The notes under the pieces were generated by a model, which had not been told where the DNA came from, made no database searches, and saw only the letters and a list, made by a program, of their open reading frames with translations. From Emergomyces orientalis (Eukaryota; Ascomycota; Eurotiomycetes; Onygenales; Ajellomycetaceae), in the NCBI GenBank assembly GCA_002110485.1, contig MOWL01000046.1:558001-622000 (forward strand): DNA of 64,000 nucleotides, written 5' to 3'. Below are positions 52,500-64,000 of the stretch, piece after piece (within the stretch, counting starts at the first letter, position 1; each line of letters opens with the position of its first letter). A program made the translations under genes and the position numbers.

Positions 52500-54586
52500 A
52501 TTATGGATTATAGGAATGATTACATACCAAAATCCATATTTTCCTTATCTTCCATCCTCAGTCGCTTTCCCTACCCTTCCAGAACCTGCTTCATCATATG
52601 CTCTCTTTTGCTGGGGTGATTACGGGGACCTAATTATAGCTGGGTTAAAGGCAACCACCATCACTTGTTGCTGCTCCTCATTTCAAAGCAAATTCGTCTG
52701 CCGTACATCCATGTGGAATCCACCCGCGAAGGCCACTTCCTGAATGCATCGTTGTGTCTCGGCGGCAATGTTCACGCCTGGATCATGTATCACTGAATGC
52801 AAACTGTTACCACCTCATGACATCAACATCATAGATGTGACAACAGCACAACTGGCAAAATTACAGGATCGCACTAGTTGAATTATACCAAAGTAAACTG
52901 GTATTGACAAAACCAGCAACCCAGACAGATGTGCATAGATAGATGCCTCATTAGAATGACAATTTTCATCTAATAACAGTACGTTTTTCGCAACAAAGGT
53001 ATAGCCATAGCCAGTCAGAGTAATTTTGAATAGCACGCCCACAGCACCAAACCGTCCCCTTCTTTTCCAGGCACTCGAAATTTTCATCAATATTGCAAGC
53101 GAGTTGGTCTTTGACAAGGGCAGAGAGCGTTTCTTTCGAAAGAATGTGTTGAGAAGACGATTTCCCTTGTTGATGAAAACAACATTGGAACAGCGGTGGT
53201 CAGGAGGGCTGCCCTGGGAGACACCAATAAGACACGCTTGTGTACAATATGGGAGAGCGGACCGTTGGTTGCCATATTGTGTCCTTGAGGAACGACGGTT
53301 CTTTGCCCGGGTGGTTTCCGTTACTAGAAATTGCTGCTCGGTGGTCGTGATGAAGGCCGACACTCCCCATCGCTGTCATCCTCACCTCCATCGTTGCTAC
53401 TCCTATATTGTTTCTCGAGATCAGAATCAAAACATGTACCCTCAAAGCGCAACGGCAGTCGCGTCAAAACTAGTTTGTTGGGTAAAACTGGCCACTAGAA
53501 CAGCTGGGATTGGTCCTCTTGTATCTGTTGAGCGGTTCGCCGCTTTGAATGGAGGGACAATATCACAAAATTGAGAGCTGAGAAGCCGGAGAATATCGTA
53601 CGTCGCTGTCTTCGGCCAAAAACCTATCAGGAACCGAATTCAAATGATAATACAGTGTCTGTGGGTCATCCCTATCGACCATTAAGAAAACAAGACTTTC
53701 GCCAGACGTGACGTATCCGTATGCGAGGCCACTGATAATGATGTAGTGAAAAGCCTGGCATGGCACTTGTGCTCCTATGCGCTGCCCTTTCTCTTTACTT
53801 CGTCGGTTTTCACAGTTAGGCCTTGTAGCCATTTCAAAGTGTCCACAAACATGTCTTCGCTCAAGGACGACGACAGCACATGTGAAAATAAACCATGAAC
53901 TTTATGTGCAGCCCTTTATTCACCTACTAAAACCTCAAACAGATCTCCATTGGACTGTTCACTGACCCCCCGCGATCTGGGATCCCTTTTATTAGCTTTC
54001 GTTCGGGTGATCGTTTTTTGTTGGGAGGAGGCCGGCTTTCATTTGTATCCGAAGAGATTTTGATGTTCTTGCCAGGGAGGCTGTAGGTATTGCTTTGAAA
54101 GTAGAAATATGTAGCCTTTGTATCCCTGGTTTGCTCAAGATAGGCTTTAAATATTCGCTGAGCAGGCTTTTCTATGGCACCGCGAACAAATGGTTGAAGG
54201 TCCTGTTCATCTTTCTTTGTTGTTGGAGAAAGATCTCGCCCAATGCCTCGTATATCTGCCGTCGAGGGGAAGAGTGGTGCATCCGAACAAACTTGAAATG
54301 AAACTGATAGAAAATTCGGCTGTGGCTCTCATCGAAATCTTTCCAGGAACGGAGATATAGCTGGGTAGTATTTCCCTGAAACGTCCGTAACAGTTCCTGT
54401 AGAAGCTTTCGTAGGGTCAAGTTCAACGGAGCAATTAGAGAGCCGCTTCTCCTTGACTTGTTGAAGGTAAACCAAAAGTGTCATTGGGGATTGGTCCTGT
54501 TGATAATCGTCAACCCGTTGATTTTCTCGCTCTCTCTCGCGTGCTTCATCATTCGCTCGTTTGTTCGCTTGCCCAGTTGACGGCAC
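52500..54586 (-). pseudogene. Decayed fungal kinase-like gene
   Basis: Minus-strand pieces in changing frames keep the order of a fungal protein-kinase-like family that is abundant in this group. From the 5' end: VADD-like start with VDDYQQDQSPMTLLVYLQQ and DVSGKYYP (54,586-54,329); EALGEIFLQQQRK (54,426-54,172); YVTSGESLVFLMVDRDDPQT (53,832-53,563); YCTQACLIGVSQG, GYGYTFVAKN, SIPVYFGIIQLV and MMLMS (53,363-52,815); then GGFHMDVRQTNLL (catalytic-loop-like HMDVR) and NEEQQQVMVVAFNPAIIR. Breaks include frameshifts, TGA where relatives have Trp (MS*GG, LL*NE) and one TAA. It is not expected to make protein. Family name is from motif memory; boundaries are approximate. Confidence 0.65.
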
Positions 54587-55326
54587 AATTCATCGAGTTG
54601 TTCTGCAGGAGGACAAATTGATCAAACAACAAAACAACACGACCAATCCATAATAGGAGCATAGAGGAGAGCAGAGGAGAGAATGGGTGAGATAAAAGCC
54701 CGAGATAGCAAAGAGAGAAGACCCTCTTTCTCAAGCCAACAACCAACCACCAGACCTGCTGTCCGGGTATCTTCTTAGCTTGCAGCACTGGACCTTTGAA
54801 ATGGTGCTGCTGTTTACTCCCCGTGGGTGCACCCAAGCTAAATAATAACCCCACTGCCGCAGTAATTAAGTCAAATGTACTGTACGTTTGGATAAGAATC
54901 ATATAAAAATATATTTATACCACAACGGATTTCTTCAACATCACAATAACAGAAGGTGGCAAGCTTGATTGAATAAAGAGAGCTAGCTACGAGACGGCTA
55001 TGGTGGAAAACTACATCACGTGACCAGAGGGTCTGACACATAATAAAAGAAGAATATTATGAGCTGAGAGAATATAGTTAACCCAGTAGTTAGTTAAAGG
55101 CTTTATATTAATAAGCTGTTTGGTCATAATTATTTGAAAATAATATGAAATTTAACTGCCTGCCTTTGTGCTGTTCCAGGCCTAAAAATAATAAATAGGG
55201 CCAAAACCTGCAAAATCCTTAGACTGTGGGGTGGATCTGCGCAAGCAGGCAGATCATCATCATTATTTTTCGTATAAAAAAAAAAAAAAACTGGTATGCT
55301 CGCTTCAACATATTTGAATATATATT
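54587..55326. other. Intergenic region, no gene
   Basis: AT-rich DNA between the kinase-like pseudogene and the alcohol dehydrogenase gene, both minus strand. A short A-run lies at 55,277-55,290. Nothing else is recognised; it should hold the 3' UTR of the dehydrogenase gene. Confidence 0.5.
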
Positions 55327-56580
55327 TCAGTCCATCACCAATACCGGCCGAAACCGTACTCTGGCGTGTACCAAATCATCCATCGCCTTATTCACATCGT
55401 CTAGCTTATATTTCTGAGTCATACACTTAACACCATGAGTCTTTGCAAAGTCTATGACTTCCTCTGCATCAAGAGCATGCCCTGTTGACCAGCCCGATAC
55501 TGACAGCGCTCGACGGATCATCAGGGCCGAGTCCACCGTGAACTCGCCAATCGGTGATAAAACAAGTAGCCTCCCACGCGGAGCCAGCCCTCGCATCAAT
55601 GGCTGAACATATTTCGGAATCGGAGCGCTGAGAATCGTCAGAGCCGCACCACCTATTTCCTGCAGGGCTGTTGGGATATCGCATTTGCTGCTATCGATGA
55701 AATGGTGTGCTCCGAGCTCTCGGGCGAATTTTTCCTTTTCGGATTTGCTAGATATGACCGCGACTTTATATCCCATCTTACTCGCGAACTGCACTGCCAG
55801 GTGTCCAAGTCCACCAAGGCCATGTATCGCGATAAGATCACCTGTGGTGACCTCCATTTTCCGAATCCCGTTGAACGTTGTCATGCCCGCACAGAGAAGG
55901 GGGGCTATTTCCGCCGGGTCTATGTCTGCTGGTAATCGAGCCACTGCTTCCACCCGAAGGATACAGTATTCCGCATCTGGAATATGAAACAGTCAGACCT
56001 CCTTATTCATAACTCTAGTAAATTGTGGTTGTTGAATGGAGGTGGACCTACATCCCCCAGGTCTTGTCACACCATTGATCTCTTCATTATCGCAAAGCTG
56101 AAAATCGCCTCGATTACATTCCTTGCAAACACCTAATGGAGAAAAGGCATGTTTTCTCAGATTAGACTCTAGCTTCTATTTGATTTTTGGTTCATGGAGG
56201 AGGGAAGTACCGTCATGGCCGCCATGCCATGGTCCTCCAACACGTTCTCCGATTTTGAAATTTTTCACACCGGGCCCAAGAGCATGTACATTTCCAACTA
56301 TTTCGTGGCCGGGTACTATAGGACTGCGATAAGTGTTAGATAACTGTTGCGAAGAGAGAGGTGCTTCTTGGGATCCTTGTATTTTCCCCCCCACGAACAA
56401 TGAATTTCCAGCTACTCCGTCCCTCACCAGTACGTCAGAATGGCACACGCCGCAGGCAAGCACTTTCACGAGGATTTCTCCGTGTTTTGGATACTCAAGT
56501 GGAATGGTTCTAATGGACAATTCTTGACCCTCCGCATCGAACCGGGCAACCTTGTACGATAGGGGGAATTCAGGCTCCAT
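55327..56580 (-). CDS. Zinc-containing alcohol dehydrogenase family protein
   Basis: Three exons on the minus strand, 56,580-56,211, 56,132-56,052 and 55,976-55,327, giving 366 residues with all three junctions in frame. The catalytic zinc ligands are in LACGVCHSDV (Cys46) and PGHEIVG (His92). The structural zinc region is HGGHDGVCKECNRGDFQLC, which has three rather than four Cys in the usual spacing. Exon 3 holds the Rossmann nucleotide-binding motif HGLGGLGHLAVQFA (about 200-213). It resembles fungal NAD(P)-dependent dehydrogenases close to the AdhP/AdhT and cinnamyl-alcohol groups; substrate is not evident. An insert of about 20 residues (60-88) lies before PGHE. Small introns of 78 and 75 bp. 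Confidence 0.9.
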
Positions 56581-58521
56581 CTTTCTCTTGATTTGATATA
56601 AAGCCCTTCTGCTTGAACTATTGTTCGGATAGCACTACAAAAACGGATAACCGGGGTATATATTGTACATAGTAAAAACGATATTGCAGCGAAAGTGAAA
56701 AGTTAAATTGTTGAATAAGACTGAAATGGTGTTTTATTAGGGAAATCGTGGTTGTCTCAAGGTCGTGAAATGGGTGACATCATCTCTCCACGGCCAGTTC
56801 TCGGTTGACAGAAAACCTTCTTACTTTGGTACTGGGTTACCATTCTAACTGTGGCATATAAAAAAGGAGCAGGCGTAGGCGTCTATCGCCGTAAACATGA
56901 TCGTGAAATGACGAATTATCTGTCAATTATTATGGAGATGTTCTGTCTGCTCCATTCGAAGATCCACGATGATAATGTCAGCGTATTGATATCTGAATTA
57001 TGATGTCATCGTAGCCAAGCAGATAACTAGTAGTTCTATGTCCATTAACCTTTGAAAGGTATATATATCATTTTTAAGGACTCATACACGGATGATGGAA
57101 ACCTAGTAATATTGGCTGACGAACTAAATAAATCACCAATACCTAGGTAATAGGCATCCATCTATCCTGTAGAATAATCAATTAAATATTTTGAATTACA
57201 ACTTTCTTATCGGCACAGTGTACTGGAATACGCTCAAGTAAACCAGGAGAGATGGCGAGTGACGGATAGAATTTCTCGAGAATAGTTTAAGCAAAAGATG
57301 TTATACGGTTACCGCACCCCCTAACCCCCTAAAAGTTAACCAAAAAGAAAGAAAAAAAAAAGAAACATAATGGTAACCCCACCGGGAAGGAAATCGAAAG
57401 TAAAAAAAAAGTAGTGAACAAAATGAAATGGAAAGGAATGAATTGACAACATTGAGGGACGACCACAAGGAAAATAGAGGCCGCAGGAGTAACAGAAATT
57501 AGGCAAGGAATAAGGGGAAGAAGGCATAAAGCAACAGAAGGGAGCTCCGGAAATAAAGCGTCAATATATGAACGAGAAAGAAGACAAGGGCGAGACTAGC
57601 TGGCGGATGGCTCGAAATAACGGAAATCGGCAGCTATCATGAGGGGAGGGAATGAAACAAGGCAAGAGGAGAGGGAGAGAGAAAGACGCGAAGGAAAAAA
57701 AGACGCCACACTTGGGTATTTGGGGTATTGTGTCTGAATGCAACAAAAAGCGAAAGGGAGTGAGCATAGCAAAGGAACGGCGCGAGTAATATCTGGCATG
57801 TTGAGTGCAGTGTGTTAAAAGAAAGGAACACAACAAAAGAAATCGAAACGGGTGGCGGTGTGCGAGGGAGACGTGAACGAAGAGTTGGCTGTGAAGGGCG
57901 GGTAAGGGAAAGGGGAGGAGCAGGTAGAAGTGCGTTTGAAAGTTCGGATTGGAATAAGTGCTCGCCAGAATAGCACAACCTGACTGAGCTGTTCTTCGGC
58001 GCTCAGCGAAGGAAATTTTGAAGGGAAAGGGGGTGAATAGATGGCAACAGACAAAGACATAGAGGGCAGTCAATACAAAAAGGGACAGACAAATGACAAG
58101 ACACCCAAATGTTAAAAGACTGAAAACAAGAACACGCCTCGTCTACACCGATGTGTTTAAGGATCACAGATCTTTAAATATCAATTGTTTTGTGGTTCAT
58201 GGCAAGAAAAGCTCCTTTATCTCATTGGATCGTATTTTTTCGTTACTCGCCAGGTTTTGTTGCTTTTTTCTTTTTCTTTTTTTCCTCTTGAGTTTAAAAA
58301 ACTTTTTTCCATCTCGATATCGACACCCAGAAAAACGAGATACAGTAGAAAGGAAGACGTGTATAATCCCTGATAGATGACAGGGTATGTGTGTATGAAG
58401 ACGGTGTAATTCCCGGAACAGAGCGCGTGAGCGTCGTAGGCAAAACCAGCTGGAGGGAAATTATTGTTTTCACGGCGGGTCGCGGGGCCGTATGAAGGAG
58501 AAATAAAGTGACGGATAATAC
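56581..58521. promoter_or_regulatory. Intergenic region with dehydrogenase promoter and Bud14/Tea4 3' UTR
   Basis: About 1.9 kb. The minus-strand open frame of 170 codons at 57,561-58,073 is Ser/Phe/Leu-rich low-complexity that arises from a purine-rich plus strand; I do not count it as a gene. No RNA gene or repeat of note is seen. Confidence 0.5.
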
Positions 58522-61500
58522 TTATTTCGCCACAGACGCTTTCGTTTTCCGAGACATCCAGCCGGTCAACAGCTCATCGAGCCGAACTGACATTTCATTA
58601 AGCCCCTTGCTCTCTTCTTTGAACAGACTGCCCGTTATCGGGTGATCAGGCCCTGCCGGCGCGACATTAGACTTGTCATGGACAATGATGAGAAGGTCGC
58701 GGATGTCGGCGTCATCGTCGAGATAAGAACGGAGACTAGCCTCGCTCCAAGTCGGCGTATTAGTAGAGGAAGTCGGAGCGCTGTTTTCTTCCAGTTTGTC
58801 GTCAGGATGTTCAACAAGCTCGGGGGAAGATGGGGTTGGGGAGAGAGCTAGATTGTGTGGCTCATCAACTGATGAGGTATCTGCTGTCAAGCCCGGAGGG
58901 TTATTACGGCTTCGGTACTCTGAAGACGAGATGTTAACCAGGGATTCCGTGCCGTCATCATCTTCTTCCGGAATAGACGTAGATCGAATAGTTTCCTTGC
59001 TTGGGGTGTTTCTGATGTTGTCTGGTGGCTTTTGCGAAACATCAACAGGGGAAACTGATGTGCTAAGGAAAGTGGTTCTCAATGGGGACTCCGAATTCGG
59101 ATTAATTTGGTCTCGAGATGTGGAAGTTGCGGGCTTTTCACGAGCCGCTTCAGGAGATCTGACGCGAAGTGGCTGTGGAATATCGGCTTGGGCGTCAGAT
59201 GGAACTGCCCGCACGGAAGCGCCGGAATTATCCTTGGTTGGAGAACTAGAGGAATTCGCGATATTACTGAGTCCCTGCTGGGCGATTGCTTGCATGCTGT
59301 CGGTTTTGACTGGAGAAATATCAGGTGGTGTTTTCTGCAGTTTGCTAGGATGTCGTTGGGGTGCGTTTTGGGGTTTCGACGACGGATGTTCTTCCTTCGA
59401 TGATTCACTGGATGTTTTGGGAGGTGTTGTGGAGCGTGTTGACTCTTCAGAGATCTTTTCTGACTCTTCCATATCATCGTCGGCGGCTTTATTTTTCTTG
59501 TCTTTTCTTTTAAATAAGCCACTAAGCATGCCTGGTTTCTTCTCTTTTCGCTTTTTGTCTTCTTTGATTTTCTCTCCTGAATTGATGACTTTATCAAAGG
59601 TGTCAAGGCTTCCACGTCCTTTCGCCTAAAGTACCGAAGTGAAAGCAGTCAGAAAAATATGATTACATAAAAAGAAATGGGAATTGGGGCAATACCTCTT
59701 TAGGCTCATTTGTGACAGCAGGCCCATTATTCGAATCATCACGTAAGAGGTTAGGGGTCAGCGAGATCTTCTTAGTCTCGAGGTTATCATCCTGGAAGAA
59801 CGAATCTGTATTTCGCACCACACCGTTCCTCGACCTGCCAGGAGCATTGTCATCTGTTTCTCGATTTAGTTAGGCTAGAATATAATTATTAGAGGGATAA
59901 GTTGGGTTCACCTTGTCTATCAAATGAATCCTCGCTTGCCCGAACCCTCTCAGGGCTAATCTCTCGGTCAGGTTCAACTTTACGTGCGTTTGCACCATCT
60001 TTATCTGTCTGTACTTTTGGTCGAAGCGGTTCGACAACGATGTCTTCCTTTTGGGATTCTTCCTGTCCATCATTCGTGTCAGATCGAACATTGTCTTCAT
60101 CGTCGTCGTTGTCGAAGAATTGGTCACCCCCTTCGTCTTCTTCTTCGGTAGAATATTCGACATCAGATGGTTCGTGGTAAACTGGAGAAGAGGTAAAAGT
60201 GACGGTTTTTGCGTTTCTCCTTCGCATGGCCTTTTTCAGAGGGTTCTTTGATTTCTCCGCGTTATCCCCTAACATCGTCGCAGAGAGCTGGGTATAAAGT
60301 TAGCGCCAAGATGCAATAGCCAAGAAATCTGAAGCATACATCGATATTTCTATGTTTATTCAAACGCGCCAGTCGTTCTGTTGGGGTCTCGATATGTTCA
60401 GCGGGCAGATAGCCTAGGATTGTTATTAACGACACCAGTAATCCAAGGATGCGATGAACCAACCTATGCTGCCATCCTTCACAACCCTGACCAGCCACCA
60501 GTAGCTATTACTATCGTCCAAAAGGACCATTGTGTCGCCCTTAGTGGCATTTGCCTGTCCTTCGACTGTTGCTACGAAAGTATGTAAAGCGTAGACGAAT
60601 TCGAAATCAATATCTTCTGTTTTCAAGTAAGCGATTGTGATCTTCGTCAAAGAGGAAAATGAAAAGAAAAGAAAAATGACGAGATGAAGAAAAAGAAGAA
60701 AAATTGATGTGTGGTGTAGCTATCACTGTGACCAACGCTGAAGGGTGATCATAAATGCTAGCTGGTAACTGTGTGACCTGTTTGGTATATGTGAAGAAGA
60801 CAGAGTTCACATTGCTCGAAGGCGGAAGCAATTGTGATGAACATGAACAAATTTTGGGAGAAGCGGCCAAGCATTGCCACATTTTACCCAAGCTGTTCAC
60901 ACCCACGACCTCGAGTGAGTTGACGATACGCCATCCTCGATGCATTGTTGCAGTTCACTGAAGCATTCGGGTGAGTGCATTGCATTACGCATCCTCAAAC
61001 CAAAATCCAGCATAGCATATGAAAATATGGAGAGTAGATCACGCATACAGACCAAGAAGTAGGATACGAAGTAGATAAATGGGGTCCCAAATTTAAAAAT
61101 AAAATAAAATAAAAAATTGGGCTTTTTGTGGCTCACTCCGGTGAGAATTGAGCAAGAGATGGGCGCATGTGAAGAGGGAATAAAGGATAAAGCTGAAAAA
61201 GAGTGGTACCTACCATCATCGATAGATGGAGAACTAGAAATTTTGTCCATCATATCATCATCCAACTGATCGTCACTTTCGCCATCGGTAATATCGCCTT
61301 CGTCCGCCGACGAATGGCCATTTGAATAGTGGTCCATGCCGTCATGATGCGCCCCGTGGTTATGGCCATTCATTTCGTCCTCAGAGTCGTTGGGGTGCCT
61401 GCGATCCACAGAAACTCTGGGGCTTTGATCCAATTCATCTTTAGCCTCTTTCTCCGCATTCCGCATCGACAGAGTTTGGTGCGGGGCTGTTCGATTGCCG

Positions 61501-61705
61501 TCCGATGAAGCTGATTGCCCTTGTTGGTGGACCTGGTCTTGCGCTGATTGGGAACGGTTGCCTTGCAGGTCGATGGTATCTGAACGAAACGTAGATCGTA
61601 TTAGAGCTTTATGAACCCCCCAAAAAGCATGCAACCAGCCCAGGTATGTTATTTTTGATCCTTCAGTAAATGCTCACCTGCCCGGATTATCTGCGGTCTG
61701 GTCAT
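58522..61705 (-). CDS. Bud14/Tea4-like SH3 protein, phosphatase-1 regulator
   Basis: Seven exons, all phases consistent, 752 residues: 61,705-61,678; 61,579-61,214; 60,616-60,464; 60,413-60,340; 60,287-59,912; 59,853-59,696; 59,625-58,522. The SH3 domain is at about 135-195 (FVYALHTFVATVEGQANATK, SYWWLVRV, GYLPAEHIE). An RVxF-type PP1 docking motif KTVTF follows at 234-238. In yeasts Bud14 and Tea4 use exactly this SH3 plus RVxF pair to bring protein phosphatase 1 to cell ends and control formins and polarity. The rest is disordered, acidic or Ser/Pro-rich, with a conserved C-terminal segment (LLIIVHDKSN, SVRLDELLTGWMSRK). Intron 2 is 597 bp, very long for this genome. Orthology is by motif and layout. 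Confidence 0.85.
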
Positions 61706-62852
61706 GGTTGCGAGTTATGCGCACGCCAAAAATATCGCCGGTTCAAGGGGACAGTGGGTAAAAAAGGTATAGAGAGTAAATATAGAACGAGCATTTGCTA
61801 ATGGAACCTCCCCAAAGGGATGTGCCTAGGCGACAACGGAACGGTATATGCGCTGAAATGTAAGGTGGAGGAGGAAACCTGAAAGAAAGGAGTCCGCTCC
61901 AGAGCGGGGGAAAGTGACAACGAGAGAATCGAGACCTCACCAACCCTAGCAGAAACTAGACAACAGGACGCAGAAGAGAAGAAGGAGGAGGACAAGAAGA
62001 AGAAGAAGAAGAAGAAGAAGAAGAAGAAGAAGAAGGCAAAGAAATGGCCAGTAAAGAGGGAGGAGACAACTGACACAGACAACAGACAACGAGCGAACAA
62101 CAGACACAATCCCGGCCAGCGTCTTTCAGGAGAGCCCTTAATAAGAGCGTCGTGGCTTGGCGTTGGCTGGCTCCAAAACAAGCGCGACAAGTGGCCGCGG
62201 TTAACTCGCTTGTTACCCCTGGCGGCTGCTGGGCCACAAGGGGCTTATCTCCAGCCAATCACCGTCCAAGAATGTATGACCCCACAAGCCCTCACCGACG
62301 CAGAATTTTTGCCGCCCACGTGACCTTATCGCATCCTCCGCTTTCTCGCCTTCTTCGCCCACATGCCTGAGGACGAGATCTCGCTTTCTCTTTCTCTCTC
62401 TCTCTTTTCTCTGCTCACCACGACACCCAGACTGCCCGGCCCAAGCCTCCGTCTTTCATCTCGTCGTCTGTCTCTTGTCTCTGCCTGCCTACAGGCTTAT
62501 ATCCTGGCCTCTATTGCCCGGCCACATCGGCCTATATCGTTCTGTGCCACCTGCTGGCTGCTGTTCGACAAAGATACCTTAACCCGTGGGACGGTCGCCC
62601 CCGCCTTGGTAGGCCTCGCGCTTCCGCCCGTCTTCACCCCACCTCCCCGTGTTGCCTACGGAGTTTTTTTTTCCTATCCACATGACTCTGTCTGATATTT
62701 CTTGCGGAGATACTACTGGGGGCTTCCGCTTGCTGCTGGGCTGCACTTAAAAAAAACAATAGTACTCTCCGTCTGCTGCTACTACCACTCTTCAATAATC
62801 GAGATTGAAGGGTCACCGCTAGCCGTTGCATTCACCTCCTCAAGGTGAGGGC
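61706..62852. promoter_or_regulatory. Shared divergent promoter, Bud14/Tea4-like gene and kinase gene
   Basis: About 1.15 kb between divergently transcribed genes. It contains an AAG repeat (61,994-62,035) and a CT tract (62,380-62,410), with CACGTG at about 62,318. No ORF of substance. Regulation of both genes from here is an inference from orientation only. Confidence 0.5.
61994..62035. repeat. AAG trinucleotide microsatellite
   Basis: Uninterrupted AAG repeats of about 14 units in the divergent promoter region. Confidence 0.9.
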
Positions 62853-64000
62853 ATGGCTCATGAGGAGATCCGGAAGTTTGAGAATTTGACGTTAGACCCG
62901 AATTTTACGAATACATCTGGGTTTACAGAAAATGGACAACAGGGGCGTGGACATATACCGGCCCCGGATGGCAATACCAGGCGAGCTGCTCATGACGTCG
63001 CCAACTCCAGCCGCCCACATACCGGCGGCCTCGAAGGAAGCGATGGTGCTTTGAGTGACGTGCATATCCCGACACCACCCATCCCTGTGCCCTGTCCTGA
63101 AGACCATCACTACAGAACAGGTGCTACCGATGATCTGGAATATAACCATAACCCTCGATATATCCAACCATCACCACTCGAACAATTTGCTCGAAATGAT
63201 CAACCCTTGATCAGCCACAACTCTGATTACTCCCCTGAATACTCGCTTGACGCTGGAAGCCGGAACCAATTGGAAAATCCAGCAATGCATCCGAAGCATG
63301 TTGTCGACTCGTCCGTGGATAGTTTGTCCCGCCGGAAACGCGATTCCGCAACTTCCGCAAATGCGTTTCCAATCGCCTCACCTCGTCGAGACTTTTTCTC
63401 CCCATCCGTAGAGAGTTGCGGGGGTGACGCAGGGCCAGCTGGGGAGCGCCCTACCTCTCTCACCTCTTTGTCTACCGCCTCACCTGTCACGGATGAAGTG
63501 CGTACTCCACCAGAAGCAACCAGGGACATATTTTTGTCACCCTTTTCAGCTTCTCCAAAAGTCTACCGTCCCGCATCATTGGATGATGCAGGCGCATGGT
63601 CTAACCCTGTCCCTCAGCCATTTGGAAGCCGGTCCAAGAGTTATACCCTAGGCAGGGATGGCAGTTTGCGACACAACTTATGTCACGACTCCGGCCGCTC
63701 TACCAATTCAAGTGGTAAATCCCCTGCCAGCACGTTTTTGTCTCTATGGAGCCGTGATGAGATTCCTCCGAAACCTGATGATGAGGGCCAGGTTGTCGGA
63801 ACAGATTACGTGATAGGCAAGCAGATTGGATTTGGAGGATTTAGTACGGTGAAGGAAGCGTTCAAAGTTAATGGAGAGGGTGGACCAGAACGGTCCGCTG
63901 TCAAGATTGTCAAGAAACACCTGGCCGGCCAGAGCGAAAGAGAAAATGACCAGGTCCAAGCCGAATTCGACCACGAAGTACGCATTTGGCGATACCTAAA
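62853..64000 (+). CDS. Ser/Thr protein kinase, N-terminal part (cut by window end)
   Basis: Open from the ATG at 62,853 (MAHEEIRKFENLTLDPN) to the end of the window, 382 codons with no stop. The first 315 residues are disordered, rich in Ser/Pro and His, with several SP and TP sites. The kinase domain starts at about residue 322: the glycine loop is IGFGGFSTVKEAF (IGxGGFSxVK) and the ATP-binding lysine is in SAVKIVKKH, followed by an acidic helix (VQAEFDHEVRIW) expected to hold the alpha-C glutamate. The catalytic loop and activation segment lie beyond the window, so the subfamily cannot be fixed. An intron-free reading is assumed. Confidence 0.85.
   Translation, partial: MAHEEIRKFENLTLDPNFTNTSGFTENGQQGRGHIPAPDGNTRRAAHDVANSSRPHTGGLEGSDGALSDVHIPTPPIPVPCPEDHHYRTGATDDLEYNHNPRYIQPSPLEQFARNDQPLISHNSDYSPEYSLDAGSRNQLENPAMHPKHVVDSSVDSLSRRKRDSATSANAFPIASPRRDFFSPSVESCGGDAGPAGERPTSLTSLSTASPVTDEVRTPPEATRDIFLSPFSASPKVYRPASLDDAGAWSNPVPQPFGSRSKSYTLGRDGSLRHNLCHDSGRSTNSSGKSPASTFLSLWSRDEIPPKPDDEGQVVGTDYVIGKQIGFGGFSTVKEAFKVNGEGGPERSAVKIVKKHLAGQSERENDQVQAEFDHEVRIWRYL

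Noticed and set aside
57561..58073. 170-codon minus-strand ORF
   Set aside because: Low-complexity Phe/Leu/Ser/Pro sequence from a purine-rich strand, also open in overlapping frames; no domain, signal or neighbour logic.
60897..60960. Extra exon in the Bud14/Tea4-like gene (ELQQCIEDGV)
   Set aside because: Including it breaks the frame into the SH3 exon, while joining exon 2 directly to 60,616 gives the SIDDEDIDFEFVYALHTF reading expected for the family.

Overview
The window is nuclear DNA of a filamentous ascomycete. Gene content (spliced Tom22, alpha-MPP, LCB2, a Bud14/Tea4-type SH3 protein and a DUF4211 protein), short GT..AG introns and the families of the mobile elements suggest the Eurotiomycetes, most likely Onygenales/Ajellomycetaceae (Blastomyces, Emmonsia or Histoplasma relatives). 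That placement is inferred from protein resemblance, not from a search.

Two compartments are visible. Positions 1-22,700 form an AT-rich, gene-poor transposon island. It holds a tandem array of about 1.43-kb units (three full, one partial) packed with short inverted repeats. A 5.7-kb Ty1/copia element (minus strand) sits inside the third unit, with 422-bp LTRs and a 5-bp target duplication. A Fot/pogo-type transposase gene (minus strand) is split by an I/Tad-like LINE with two intact ORFs, a (TAA)n tail and a 13-15 bp target duplication. The 5' end of the LINE insertion is a chimera: two out-of-order pieces of its own ORF2, then about 0.5 kb of non-LINE DNA. The copia and pogo genes are broken almost only by TGA codons, while the LINE is unbroken.

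From about 22.7 kb to the end the DNA is gene-bearing host sequence: DUF4211 protein (+), Tom22 (-), acetoacetyl-CoA synthetase (+), mitochondrial processing peptidase alpha subunit (+), an alpha/beta-hydrolase of the acyl-protein thioesterase type (-), serine palmitoyltransferase subunit 2 (+), a 6.2-kb stretch with no convincing gene, a PQ-loop transporter (-), a GPI-anchored Ser/Thr/Pro-rich surface protein (-), a decayed fungal kinase-like gene (-), a zinc alcohol dehydrogenase (-), a Bud14/Tea4-like SH3 protein (-), and the N-terminal part of a Ser/Thr kinase (+) cut by the window end.

Tom22 and alpha-MPP both serve mitochondrial protein import and lie about 4 kb apart; Bud14/Tea4 and the last kinase are divergently transcribed from one roughly 1.1-kb intergenic region. 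The other neighbours show no obvious common pathway.
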